A stretch of DNA of 64,000 nt, taken from positions 51,601 through 115,600 of the forward strand of contig CAYVKV010000003.1 of NCBI GenBank assembly GCA_964452355.1, written 5' to 3'. The notes below the pieces were generated by a model that saw nothing but the letters and a program-made list of their open reading frames with translations, ran no database searches and was not told where the DNA came from. This DNA comes from UBA1450 sp964452355. GTDB taxonomy: Bacteria > Patescibacteriota > Microgenomatia > UBA1406 > GWC2-37-13. Positions 16,439 to 25,275 of the stretch are shown piece after piece. Positions within the stretch are counted from its first letter, which is position 1. Each line of letters opens with the position of its first letter. The position numbers were made by a program, and so were the translations under genes.

Positions 16439-18226
16439 ATGAAAGTTTCAGATTACATCGTTTCCTATCTTGAATCAATCAAAGTTACGACCGTGTTTGG
16501 TATAACCGGATCGGTGATCGCCGATATTCTCGACTCCTTCCACGGTAAGAAAAAAATTCATCTTTATCATCCTATTCACGAACAAACGGCTGCAATGTCA
16601 GCACATGCATACACCATGGCCAGTGGAAAAATCGGTGTCGCAATCTCTACATCCGGCCCGGGAGCCACGAATCTTTTGACCGGTCTCACGTGTGCATGGT
16701 ATGACTCGATTCCCGCACTCTATATCAGTGGTCAAGTAAATAGCAACTTCACCAGGGGCAAAAAGGCAGTCCGCCAGATTGGATTTCAAGAAACTGACGT
16801 GGTCGGCATCGTCAAATGTGTTACAAAATATACGACGATGGTGACCGATCCTTCCCTGATTCGGTATGAACTTGAAAAGGCAGTTCACCTTGCCACTACT
16901 GGACGGCCAGGTCCGGTACTTCTTGATATTCCCATCGATGTACAAAGAGCCGATATCGACCCGTCAAAATTAAAACGGTTTATTCCAGAAATACAATCGA
17001 AAACAAAAAATAGTACATTAATACAAGAAAAAATAAAAGAATATATCACTGATCTAAAAAAAGCCAAACATCCTGTGGCGCTTGTTGGTGGGGGAGTAAC
17101 ACACGCAAACGCGATCAAAGAGGCAGAATCACTCTTTCACTATCTGAAGGTTCCGACGGTACTGACATGGGTCGGCATCGATACGCTCCCCAAGGCGCAC
17201 CCACTCTATCGTGGACGGATTGGTACCTATGGCCAACGAGGAGCAAATTTTACCATTCAAAATGCAGATCTATTACTATCTCTCGGGTCTCGTCATGATG
17301 GAAGACAGACCGGCGGTCGACTTGATAGCTTTGCCCGAGAAGCAAAGAGATATATTGTTGATGTTGACGAAGGAGAACTCAAGGATCAGCCAATTCATGG
17401 TCATGTCAATATTCATGCAGATCTGAAGGAGTTTATTCCACTCCTTACTCAGAAAATTCAATCAGAAAACATTCCTTCGTTTACTCATTGGCTCAAAGAG
17501 ACAAAAGAGTGGCAATTGGAGTTCCCAACGGTTCTCCCCAATTATGAAAAGCCAAATCGAAGAGTAAACACCTATTCGTTTATGAAAAAACTATCCCATA
17601 TTTTGGAAGTGGGGGATATTATCGTTGGAGATTGCGGCGGGAATATCGTACCGCTTGCACAGGCTTTTGAGGTCAAGAAACATCAAAAGCTCATCACGTC
17701 TTGGTCTCATAGCCCGATGGGATATGCATTTGCGGCAAGCATAGGAGCGTACCTTGGGAAAAGTAAAGAGACAAAACATGTCGTTTGTACCATTGGAGAT
17801 GGGGGTATGCAAGTGAATATTCAAGAACTTCAGACGTATAAGATGTACAACATTCCGGTAAAAGTTTTTGTACTCAACAATCAGTCATACGGAATTATCA
17901 TGCAGTACCAAGACACCTATCTGAACTCGCGATATGTTGGCGCAGCTCCAAAATGGGGATATACCTACCCGGATTTCAGAAAAGTAGCTGAGGCATTTGG
18001 TATCAAGACTGAACTCATACGTACAAATGGAGAAGTTGAGTCAAAGATCAAAAAAGTACTTGCAATGAAAGGACCCGTGATATGTGAGGTCAATCTTGAG
18101 AAAAAAACAGTCCTCGAACCGAGACTCGGATGGAATGCCGGTATTGAAGATCAGTTTCCAAAAATTGATCAGGATGTTTTGAAGCGTCACTTGTACGTAA
18201 AACAGTTTAACCCTGATAAGAAGTAG
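16439..18226 (+). CDS. thiamine-diphosphate enzyme, acetolactate-synthase-like, probable sugar-modifying
   Basis: 595 residues with the three-domain plan of acetolactate synthase: the Pyr domain with catalytic Glu (HEQTAAM near residue 47), a central domain (about 195-335), and the PP domain with the ThDP/Mg motif GDGGMQVNIQEL...VLNN (about 450-480). A housekeeping biosynthetic role is unlikely: the gene is followed 1 base later by an SDR and then by a 3-dehydratase of the ColD/E1 type. In yersiniose biosynthesis a homologous ThDP enzyme (YerE) adds a two-carbon acetyl branch to a 3,6-dideoxy-4-keto sugar made by such a dehydratase. A similar branching role is inferred, not shown. Confidence 0.75.
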   Translation: MKVSDYIVSYLESIKVTTVFGITGSVIADILDSFHGKKKIHLYHPIHEQTAAMSAHAYTMASGKIGVAISTSGPGATNLLTGLTCAWYDSIPALYISGQVNSNFTRGKKAVRQIGFQETDVVGIVKCVTKYTTMVTDPSLIRYELEKAVHLATTGRPGPVLLDIPIDVQRADIDPSKLKRFIPEIQSKTKNSTLIQEKIKEYITDLKKAKHPVALVGGGVTHANAIKEAESLFHYLKVPTVLTWVGIDTLPKAHPLYRGRIGTYGQRGANFTIQNADLLLSLGSRHDGRQTGGRLDSFAREAKRYIVDVDEGELKDQPIHGHVNIHADLKEFIPLLTQKIQSENIPSFTHWLKETKEWQLEFPTVLPNYEKPNRRVNTYSFMKKLSHILEVGDIIVGDCGGNIVPLAQAFEVKKHQKLITSWSHSPMGYAFAASIGAYLGKSKETKHVVCTIGDGGMQVNIQELQTYKMYNIPVKVFVLNNQSYGIIMQYQDTYLNSRYVGAAPKWGYTYPDFRKVAEAFGIKTELIRTNGEVESKIKKVLAMKGPVICEVNLEKKTVLEPRLGWNAGIEDQFPKIDQDVLKRHLYVKQFNPDKK

Positions 18227-18227
18227 T

Positions 18228-19268
18228 ATGAACTCCACCATTACCCATGATATCGAACAGATTGTCGATCGATTAGATCTCAGTCCATTGAAAGGAAAGA
18301 GCGTTCTTCTTACCGGCTCAAATGGTTTTCTTGGAAGATACATCGCGATGGTCGTTTCGATGTTGAATCAAAAATATGATTATGGAACCACGTTGTACTG
18401 TTGGAGCCTCCACGCGCCAAATGATGATATAAAAAACCTTGCAAAAAATGACCCAAACATCATCCCTCAATCCGTAAATCTTTCAAAACCAATTACCTTT
18501 ACAAAAGAAGTTGATTTCATTCTTCATGCGGCAGGTTATGCGCAGCCAAAAAAATTTATTGAGAATATATTTGAAACCATTGAGCTAAATATTCACGCAA
18601 CTCACTCCCTTCTCGAAATTGCAAAAAAGAATAATGCCCGTTTCTTATTTTTCAGTTCCGCAGAGGTGTATGGCGATATTCCAAAAAATCTTATTTCCGT
18701 ATCTGAGAAATACAACGGTTGTATCGACACCTCAAATATTAGATCAATGTATGCTGAATCGAAACGTCTTGGCGAGACTATCTGCTCAATGTACCGACAA
18801 AATGAAGACGTAAATGCATTTGTCGCACGTATTTCTCATGTATACGGACCGGGTATCTCAACAACTGACAAAAGGGTGATTGGAGAATGTATACGAAAAG
18901 CATTTGAAGAAAAAGTCATAACTCTTGAGGATCAGGGCACCGCAATAAAAACGTGGGGATATATCGCAGATATCATACAAATGATTCTCAATATACTCAC
19001 TCATGGAACTGAATTGATATATAACGTAGGAGGTATTGATACCATGAGCATCAAAGAATTAGCTGAAGAAATCGGTCGCCAAACAAATGCGGATGTGGTC
19101 ACTCCTCAATCAAATGGAAAAAAAGACAATAGCATACATGATCCTCAATTTGTAAAATTGAATATCACAAAATATTCGAAAGAATTCGGCGATCCAACAT
19201 TTATATCATTTTCAGAAGGGATACGACGAACAATAGAATGGAATAGAAACATTAGTCAACTCGTATGA
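18228..19268 (+). CDS. extended SDR nucleotide-sugar epimerase/dehydratase/reductase
   Basis: 346 residues. NAD(P) motif LLTGSNGFLGRYI near residue 28, FILHAAGYAQPKKF, FFSSAEVYGD, catalytic YAESK (Tyr and Lys present), SHVYGPGI and C-terminal NVGGIDTMSIKELAEEIG. The closest styles are dTDP-glucose 4,6-dehydratase and UDP-glucuronate decarboxylase, but the exact reaction cannot be called. Between the ThDP enzyme and the 3-dehydratase (4-base ATGA overlap with the latter), it could supply the 4-keto sugar or reduce the branched product, the step done by YerF in yersiniose synthesis. Confidence 0.75.
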   Translation: MNSTITHDIEQIVDRLDLSPLKGKSVLLTGSNGFLGRYIAMVVSMLNQKYDYGTTLYCWSLHAPNDDIKNLAKNDPNIIPQSVNLSKPITFTKEVDFILHAAGYAQPKKFIENIFETIELNIHATHSLLEIAKKNNARFLFFSSAEVYGDIPKNLISVSEKYNGCIDTSNIRSMYAESKRLGETICSMYRQNEDVNAFVARISHVYGPGISTTDKRVIGECIRKAFEEKVITLEDQGTAIKTWGYIADIIQMILNILTHGTELIYNVGGIDTMSIKELAEEIGRQTNADVVTPQSNGKKDNSIHDPQFVKLNITKYSKEFGDPTFISFSEGIRRTIEWNRNISQLV

Positions 19269-20461
19269 ATAAAGACAGATTATTTTGGAAACTCCAAGAC
19301 AACATTCTTGATACAGAAAATAAACAAACCCTCATCAAATTCATAAAATCTACCGATCGCTTTACTCAGTTTGAGGAGGTGAAAAAATTTGAAAGAGAAT
19401 GGTCGACATGGCAAGGGAGAAGGCATAGTGTTTTTGTAAATTCAGGGAGTTCTGCAATCCTGGTCATTATTTCTGCACTGAAAGAATATTACAAATGGGG
19501 TAAAGGCGCTGAAATAATGGTACCCGCGGTAACATGGATTACTGATATTTCAGTACTTCTTCAGCTTGATTTAAAACCGGTATTTGTCGATGTGAATCTT
19601 GAAGATTTTTCATTTGATTATGAAGATTTAGCATCAAAGATTACTTCAAAAACAAAAGCGATATTTCTCACTCATCTCATTGGGTTTCCAGCAGATATTA
19701 ATAAAGTGAAGCAAATGATTGGTAAGAAAAAAATCCATCTCATTGAAGATTGCTGTGAATCACATGGAGCAAAAATTTCAAATACAAAAGTCGGCAATCA
19801 CGGATTGGTAAGTTTGTTTAGTTTTTACTGGGGTCACCATATTACGACTGTTGAGGGTGGAATGATCTGCACCGATAATAAAAAACTATATCATCTCTTT
19901 CTGCTCAAACGCTCTCACGGCCTGGCTCGGGAACTTCCCAAAAAACTGCATCAATATTACAAAAACAAACACAAAGACATTGATTTTAATTTTCTCTTTC
20001 TTACCAATGGGTTCAATGTTCGAAATACAGAACTCAATGCAGTACTGGGAAGTTCACAATTAAAAAAACTGGATAAATACATTGAACATAGGAATAAAGT
20101 ACATGAAAAATTCCTGAAAATTATCAGTCATTATCCGGAATATTTATTTGCACCCTACAAAGACGGTATCTCCTCATTCTCACTGCCATTCATCATGAAG
20201 AAACAATATATCAAAAATCGACTCCAAAAGTTTCTGACAAAAAATGGCGTAGAAACGCGACCTATTATTGGAGGAAATTTACTTCGCCAACCATTTTTAA
20301 AAGCTGAATTTAAAAATAAAGGTTTTCCCAATGCAGATTTTCTTCATAAGAATGCATTTTATATTGGAAATAATCAATTCGTGGATTCTCAGAAACTCAA
20401 CCGACTCAAAGAACTACTGGATATATTTTTTACCAATCCAAAAAATATCACCCATGAATAA
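19265..20461 (+). CDS. PLP-dependent sugar 3-dehydratase, ColD/E1-like (His in place of Lys)
   Basis: 398 residues in the DegT/DnrJ/EryC1 fold-type-I family. VNSGSSAILVIISAL binds the phosphate; MVPAVTWITDI and the PLP-binding Asp in LIEDCCESHGA are present. The Schiff-base Lys of aminotransferases is replaced: FYWGHHITTVEGG has His191 at that position. This His is the hallmark of the PLP-dependent 3-dehydratases ColD (GDP-colitose route) and E1/RfbH (CDP-dideoxysugars), which remove the C3 hydroxyl instead of transaminating. No E1-type Cys cluster is seen, so ColD-like rather than E1-like. It overlaps both neighbours. Confidence 0.8.
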   Translation: MNKDRLFWKLQDNILDTENKQTLIKFIKSTDRFTQFEEVKKFEREWSTWQGRRHSVFVNSGSSAILVIISALKEYYKWGKGAEIMVPAVTWITDISVLLQLDLKPVFVDVNLEDFSFDYEDLASKITSKTKAIFLTHLIGFPADINKVKQMIGKKKIHLIEDCCESHGAKISNTKVGNHGLVSLFSFYWGHHITTVEGGMICTDNKKLYHLFLLKRSHGLARELPKKLHQYYKNKHKDIDFNFLFLTNGFNVRNTELNAVLGSSQLKKLDKYIEHRNKVHEKFLKIISHYPEYLFAPYKDGISSFSLPFIMKKQYIKNRLQKFLTKNGVETRPIIGGNLLRQPFLKAEFKNKGFPNADFLHKNAFYIGNNQFVDSQKLNRLKELLDIFFTNPKNITHE

Positions 20462-21386
20462 ATCATCAAAAATATACATTGCCGGACATACGGGACTTAT
20501 CGGAAGCGCCCTTGTTCGCAAATACACCCGAGAAGGATACCCGAATATTCTGACCAAAACTCATCACGAACTTGATTTAACCGACAACACAAAAGTCAAT
20601 CAATTTTTTTTAAAGAAGCAGCCTGATTATGTGATTTTGGCTGCAGCAAAAGTTGGGGGAATACAAGCAAATATTGCGCGTCCTGCACGTTTTTTGATTG
20701 AAAATATGCTCATTCAAAATAATGTCATTCTGTCAGCCCTTGAATATGGGGTAAAAAAGTTGTTATTTATCTCCTGTGGATGTGCATACCCGACACAATC
20801 TCCGCAACCGATAAAAGAAGAGTACCTCCTGTCGGGGAAGCTTGAACAAACAAATGAAGGTTTTGCGATTGCAAAAATTGCAGGAATGAAACTCTGTGAA
20901 AAAATCAACCTTGAATATAAGAAAGAGTTTCTTACATGCATCGCAGCAAATACCTACGGAGAACATGACCATTTTGATGAAGAAAGATCGCACGTCATAT
21001 CGGCCCTCATAAAGAAGTTTCATCAGGCAAAAGTCGAAAATCTATCTAATGTAACAATCTGGGGAACGGGAACGGCTCAGCGAGAATTTATCTACGTTGA
21101 TGATCTTGCTGATGGTTTGCATCTTCTTATGGAGGAATATTCCAGTTCCGAACCGATTAATATCGGCAGTGGTCAAGAATTCACTATCAAAAAATTGAGT
21201 GAAATTATTCAAAGAGTAGTAAAATATGAAGGAAAAGTCACATTTGATTCCTCAAAACCTGACGGGATGAAACGAAGAATATTTGATAGTAATAAAATCA
21301 TGGATCTTGGATTTAAGCCACAAATATCATTTGAAGAAGGAATAAAACGAGCGTATCAGTTTTATTGCGTGTCATCCCGCACTTGA
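20454..21386 (+). CDS. GDP-L-fucose-synthase-like SDR with altered catalytic residues
   Basis: 310 residues, aligned end to end with GDP-fucose synthase (Fcl/WcaG; ColC of the colitose route is a relative). AGHTGLIGSAL, LAAAKVGGIQAN, EQTNEGFAIAKIAGMKLCE and NTYGEHDHFDEERSHVISAL are diagnostic. Odd: by alignment to the E. coli enzyme, Ser107 is Cys108 here and the catalytic Tyr136 is Phe137 (FAIAK in place of YAIAK); Lys141, Cys110 and the SHV His are kept. ATG 20454 overlaps the previous stop by 8 bases. It follows a ColD-like dehydratase as in colitose clusters, but the reductase/epimerase chemistry may be changed. The C-terminus runs into a palindrome. Confidence 0.78.
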   Translation: MNKSSKIYIAGHTGLIGSALVRKYTREGYPNILTKTHHELDLTDNTKVNQFFLKKQPDYVILAAAKVGGIQANIARPARFLIENMLIQNNVILSALEYGVKKLLFISCGCAYPTQSPQPIKEEYLLSGKLEQTNEGFAIAKIAGMKLCEKINLEYKKEFLTCIAANTYGEHDHFDEERSHVISALIKKFHQAKVENLSNVTIWGTGTAQREFIYVDDLADGLHLLMEEYSSSEPINIGSGQEFTIKKLSEIIQRVVKYEGKVTFDSSKPDGMKRRIFDSNKIMDLGFKPQISFEEGIKRAYQFYCVSSRT

Positions 21387-21394
21387 TGCGGGAT
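21374..21394. repeat. GC-rich palindromic element at gene end
   Basis: Perfect 8-bp stem ATCCCGCA / TGCGGGAT with a 5-base loop CTTGA, whose TGA is the stop codon of the SDR gene. The wider GTCATCCCGC...GCGGGATCC unit looks like the dispersed palindromic repeats found in many bacterial genomes. Its GC content stands out here. No T-run follows on either strand, so a plain intrinsic terminator is unlikely. Confidence 0.7.
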
Positions 21395-21419
21395 CCACTC
21401 TTAATTCACAACAAACATC

Positions 21420-21962
21420 ATGAGCATTTTTTCAAAATTAATTTGTTATTTACTGAGGATTCCCGCACAACTCAAGGGAATGCGGTTTGGAAAAAATAGT
21501 TTTATCGGCCCAGGGTATGATTTTCTCTTTTTAAATCTGAGAAATGTAGAAGTCAAAAACAATGTTATGATCGGGTCTCGGGCATGGTTTCAGACCGTTG
21601 ACTCTGGAAAAATAACGATTGGATCGGGGACACATATCGGACGAGATGCTGTTCTTTCTGCACGGGATGAAATAACAATCGGTGAAAATTGTTTACTGTC
21701 ATATCGTGTGTCCATTCTTGACCACGATCATAAACTTGATCGTTCAATAAAATCTCCTATGAGGAGCGGTCTCACGAAAGGACAAAAAGTGACAATTGGC
21801 AATAACTGCTTTATCGGAGCAAATGTTTGTATTATAAAAGGAGTTACTCTTGGAAATCATTGTGTCGTTGGTGCAAATAGCGTCGTGACAAAATCCTATC
21901 CGGCATTTTCAATGTTGGGTGGAAATCCTGCAAAACGTATTAAAAAACTTCCCTTAAAATAA
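21420..21962 (+). CDS. hexapeptide-repeat acyltransferase
   Basis: 180 residues, left-handed beta-helix O- or N-acyltransferase. Repeats of the [LIV]-G-x-x form run from about residue 38 to 165 (IGSGTHIGRDAV, IGENCLL, IGNNCFIGANVCIIKGVTLGNHCVVGANSVVTK), ending GGNPAKRIKKLP as in the WcaF/CatB/maltose-acetyltransferase group; the catalytic His lies in the loop DHDHKLDRS. It probably acetylates a sugar in the surface glycan. ATG 21420 follows the palindrome by 25 bases; the stop abuts the convergent methyltransferase stop with no spacer. Confidence 0.85.
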   Translation: MSIFSKLICYLLRIPAQLKGMRFGKNSFIGPGYDFLFLNLRNVEVKNNVMIGSRAWFQTVDSGKITIGSGTHIGRDAVLSARDEITIGENCLLSYRVSILDHDHKLDRSIKSPMRSGLTKGQKVTIGNNCFIGANVCIIKGVTLGNHCVVGANSVVTKSYPAFSMLGGNPAKRIKKLPLK

Positions 21963-23231
21963 TTACACAATCTTCAAATAGGGGATCGTAATGATAAACT
22001 GCCCACCACGTTCTCGATATTCTTTATTTTTTTCGATAATCTCTTTGGCAAAATTCCACGACATGAGAAGTGCATAGTCGGGAGTATCTGTTTTTAATTT
22101 AGTTTCTGAATAAATGGGAATATGAGTTCCCGGTGTATATTTTCCTTGTTTATAGGGAGTTGAGTCGACAATATAATCGAGAATGTCTGTTGAAATATTG
22201 CAATAATTAGTAAGGACATTACCTTTTGCAGAAGCGCCATACCCAATGATTGATCGATTCTCCTTTTTTATTCGTTTTAAGAAATGAAGTAAATCCCGTT
22301 TGATCACTTTGACTCTCCGTGCAAACTCATCATAGGTGGATCTTACATGTAATTTTTTGAGATTTTCCTCTGCGACAAATTTTCCAACCCGTGGGTGGAT
22401 TGAATACGAACCATCAACATGAGCAGCAAAAATACGTACCGTCCCACCATGAATACTTTGTTTTTTGATATCAACAATTTTGAGTTTATATTTTTCAAAT
22501 AACTTCATGAGTGGTCGAATGGAAATGTAGCTCAGATGTTCATGATAGATTGTGTCAAATTCATTATTGTCCAATAAATCAATGAGATATGGCGCCTCAA
22601 TCACAAATAAACCTTTTGAATGAAGGAGTATTTTTACTCCCTTCATGACGCTGTGAAGATCATCAATATGCGCAAAAACATTCGTTGCGGTGATCGCTTT
22701 AGCAGTGCCAAATTTTTGGTAAACTTTTTGGGCCGTTTTTTCATTGAAATAATCGGCTATTGTTGCGATGCCACGGGCGTTTGTGTCTTTGGCAATATTT
22801 TCTGCAGGATCAATACCGAGAACGTTCAGTTTTTTCTTTTTGAAAAATGACAAGAGTGTCCCGTCATTACTTCCAATATCAATAACCAGTTCATTTTTGA
22901 GGGGGTTTATCGCGGCGATCACATCGGTTGCTAATTTTTGAAAATGTTCAACCATTGTTTTGGATGCTGAAGGAATATAGAGATAATTCTTAAACATAAT
23001 TTCTGCGGGTATTGTATGCGTAAGTTGCACAAGCCAACATGATTCACATACGCAGATTTTCAAAGGGTAATGGAGTTCTTGCTTTTTCAGATCTTTCTTC
23101 CCAAGAAACCCATTGGGTATCGGCATAGATCCGAGAGAGAGGAAGGAATATAGTTTTGAAGACCCACACATCCGACAGGTGGTGCGTCGATATTCGCTTG
23201 CAGAAACCTTCTTTTTTTGGCGCTTTCTCAT
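21963..23231 (-). CDS. sugar C-methyltransferase-like SAM enzyme with N-terminal zinc motif
   Basis: 422 residues with the three-part plan of nucleotide-sugar C-methyltransferases (TcaB9/NovU type): N-terminal zinc module (CRMCGSSKLYSFLSLG...CVCESCWLVQL), SAM domain (ELVIDIGSNDGTLLSFFKK; ATNVFAHIDDLHSVMKGV; YHEHLSYIS) and the C-terminal methyltransferase-associated domain (SIIGYGASAKGNVLTNY). Relatives add a methyl branch at C3 of 4-keto-6-deoxy nucleotide sugars. The YHEHLSYIS block with adjacent acid/base residues is retained. The position next to the ThDP/3-dehydratase cassette fits branched deoxysugar synthesis. Lone minus-strand gene with a leaderless promoter. Confidence 0.8.
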   Translation of the reverse strand: MRKRQKKKVSASEYRRTTCRMCGSSKLYSFLSLGSMPIPNGFLGKKDLKKQELHYPLKICVCESCWLVQLTHTIPAEIMFKNYLYIPSASKTMVEHFQKLATDVIAAINPLKNELVIDIGSNDGTLLSFFKKKKLNVLGIDPAENIAKDTNARGIATIADYFNEKTAQKVYQKFGTAKAITATNVFAHIDDLHSVMKGVKILLHSKGLFVIEAPYLIDLLDNNEFDTIYHEHLSYISIRPLMKLFEKYKLKIVDIKKQSIHGGTVRIFAAHVDGSYSIHPRVGKFVAEENLKKLHVRSTYDEFARRVKVIKRDLLHFLKRIKKENRSIIGYGASAKGNVLTNYCNISTDILDYIVDSTPYKQGKYTPGTHIPIYSETKLKTDTPDYALLMSWNFAKEIIEKNKEYRERGGQFIITIPYLKIV

Positions 23232-23237
23232 AGTACA

Positions 23238-23245
23238 ATTATACT
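23238..23245. promoter_or_regulatory. overlapping divergent -10 boxes
   Basis: Minus strand TATAAT (23243-23238) ends 6 bases before the ATG at 23231; plus strand TATACT (23240-23245) lies 18 bases before the ATG at 23264. The enclosing 14 bases, AGTACAATTATACT (23232-23245), are a palindrome with one mismatch pair, so one element may fire in both directions. Confidence 0.5.
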
Positions 23246-23263
23246 GAAAAAAGAATTCACACT

Positions 23264-24181
23264 ATGAGCACTTCAAAAAAACCAATGGTCAGCGTTGGCA
23301 TTCCCGTTTGCAATGGGGAACAGTACATTCAAGAATCTCTTGTTTGCATTTTGAATCAGACATACTCAAACCTTGAGATTATCATTTCTGACGATAACTC
23401 AAAAGATAAATCGTACAAAATTCTTAAATCGTATGCTACCACTGACTCACGAATCACATTGGTTCAGCAAAAAAAACGAATTGGACCAATCAACAATTTC
23501 AATTATGTACTGGAGAAAGCACGGGGAGAATATTTTGTTTGGGTAGCACAAGATGATCTGCATGATAAGGAGTTTATAAAAGCACTGCTTGATCACATGC
23601 AAAAAGATAAGAATGTAACCCTTGCAATGAGTGATTATCGAAATCTATACAAGGACAAAACGTATAAAGTCTATGAAGCGCCGTCTCATAGCATAAAGTC
23701 ACCGACTGATTCCCTAAATTACTTTCTCAAAACACATAATCTTTCACTGTTTTATGGTCTCCACCTGACGAATGTTCTTAAGAAAATTGGAGGATATCAT
23801 ACGGATATGAGACCATACTTTGGAAGCAGTGATTTTTTGATGATCTTTAAAACGCTTCTTCTTGGAAATCTGAGTTTTGTTGACAAAGTGTTGTTTTACA
23901 AACGTGACACAGGAATGTATACCGATGAATTTTCAAATTTACGAAACCGTCCAATGAACATTTTGAGTAATAAAATAGTAAGATATGCATTATTTCCCAT
24001 TCATTATGTCTTTGATTGTATTTTTGGAATAAATTATTTATTGCGATCCGATCTAAAAATTGTTGACAAAATGCAAGTTGCCCTGTGGCTTACCAAATGC
24101 ACGTTTCGACTTTTTGGAGGATATATTGTCAAATCAACAAAAGGGAGCATGATATTATTTCGAAGAATGATAGGGGTATGA
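23264..24181 (+). CDS. family 2 glycosyltransferase
   Basis: 305 residues. MVSVGIPVCNGEQYI, IIISDDNSKDKSY, the donor-site WVAQDDLHDKEFI (QDD at the DxD position), and a C-terminal amphipathic/hydrophobic region after residue 235. The N-terminal signature matches GT2 enzymes of exopolysaccharide loci. The stop overlaps the start of the GT4 gene (ATGA), indicating translational coupling. Sugar specificity unknown. Confidence 0.85.
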   Translation: MSTSKKPMVSVGIPVCNGEQYIQESLVCILNQTYSNLEIIISDDNSKDKSYKILKSYATTDSRITLVQQKKRIGPINNFNYVLEKARGEYFVWVAQDDLHDKEFIKALLDHMQKDKNVTLAMSDYRNLYKDKTYKVYEAPSHSIKSPTDSLNYFLKTHNLSLFYGLHLTNVLKKIGGYHTDMRPYFGSSDFLMIFKTLLLGNLSFVDKVLFYKRDTGMYTDEFSNLRNRPMNILSNKIVRYALFPIHYVFDCIFGINYLLRSDLKIVDKMQVALWLTKCTFRLFGGYIVKSTKGSMILFRRMIGV

Positions 24182-25275
24182 AAAAAATTATCGTATTCTT
24201 AAATGCATATAGTCAGGGAATAAGTGGTGCAGACAAAATTTGTATTGAAACGTGGAAGCATTTTGATGAGAAGCATGTCACGGTCATGACATCGCGTGAA
24301 GGAAAGAACGTATGCGAAAATTTTAAACTCAAAGCGCGCTTTATCATCACCACATCCGAACAGACTTTTCATAATCCACTCAATACCTATCTTAAACGAA
24401 TCATTATTGGCATTTGGAGAGCGATTACCGCTTCAAATCAAGATGTATTGTATTCATCATCTGACCAACTGCCTGATATTCTTCCGGCTCTGATTTTCAA
24501 ACTCAGAAACAGAGATGCTCAATGGATTGTGCGTAGCTATCATATCATTCCAAAAAAACGACTCATATCCTATCTTGCTCAAAGATTTAGCTTTTTTATC
24601 ATAAATATTCTTGAAGCGACAATGATCACTGCAAGCACATTGATGAAGAATGAGTTGCTTCGGAATGGATTTCCATCAGAGCATGTTCATATTGTTTATC
24701 CGGGAATTACGATATCTAAAATGCTAAAGAGAAGAACAACAAATAAATACGAGGCAGTGTTTATGTCGAGACTTCACGAGTCGAAAGGTATTTTTGACCT
24801 TATTGATATCTGGAAAAAAGTTATAAAAAAAATGCCGAATGCTTCACTCAAAATCATAGGAACTGGTGAAAAACAGACAATTCAGAAACTAAATAATTTA
24901 ATTAAGATAAATAATCTTGAAAGTACTATTACGCTTCTCGGACACCAGTCTGATGAAAAAGCAAAGTTAATTATTTCTAATTGTCATTTATTCGTATTTC
25001 CCAGTCATGAAGAAGGGTTTAGCCTGACAATCGCCGAGGTACTGCTCATGGAGATACCAATCATAACCTATGATCTGCCGATTTATCAGGATGTATTTCC
25101 CAATGCATTATCTAAGGTACCCAATGCGGATATCAATGCGTTTGCAGATCGGATTATTGATGTATTTCACAACAAACACAAGTATGATAAGAAAGTTAAT
25201 CTTGGAAGAGATATGGTAAAAAAATATACATGGAAACATGCAATTGCAAATGAACTTAGATTATTAGATTTATGA
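24178..25275 (+). CDS. family 4 (GT-B) glycosyltransferase
   Basis: 365 residues from the ATG at 24178, which overlaps the previous stop. The Gly-rich N-terminal loop contains YSQGISGADKI, and the C-terminal nucleotide-sugar-binding half has FMSRLHESKGIFDLIDIWKKV, LKIIGTGEK and the GT4 signature PSHEEGFSLTIAEVLLMEIPIITYD (EX7E). Retaining enzyme by family. In frame with a longer N-terminal extension that overlaps the GT2 coding sequence, rejected because the extension lacks homologous features and the ATGA junction is typical of this locus. Confidence 0.87.
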   Translation: MKKIIVFLNAYSQGISGADKICIETWKHFDEKHVTVMTSREGKNVCENFKLKARFIITTSEQTFHNPLNTYLKRIIIGIWRAITASNQDVLYSSSDQLPDILPALIFKLRNRDAQWIVRSYHIIPKKRLISYLAQRFSFFIINILEATMITASTLMKNELLRNGFPSEHVHIVYPGITISKMLKRRTTNKYEAVFMSRLHESKGIFDLIDIWKKVIKKMPNASLKIIGTGEKQTIQKLNNLIKINNLESTITLLGHQSDEKAKLIISNCHLFVFPSHEEGFSLTIAEVLLMEIPIITYDLPIYQDVFPNALSKVPNADINAFADRIIDVFHNKHKYDKKVNLGRDMVKKYTWKHAIANELRLLDL

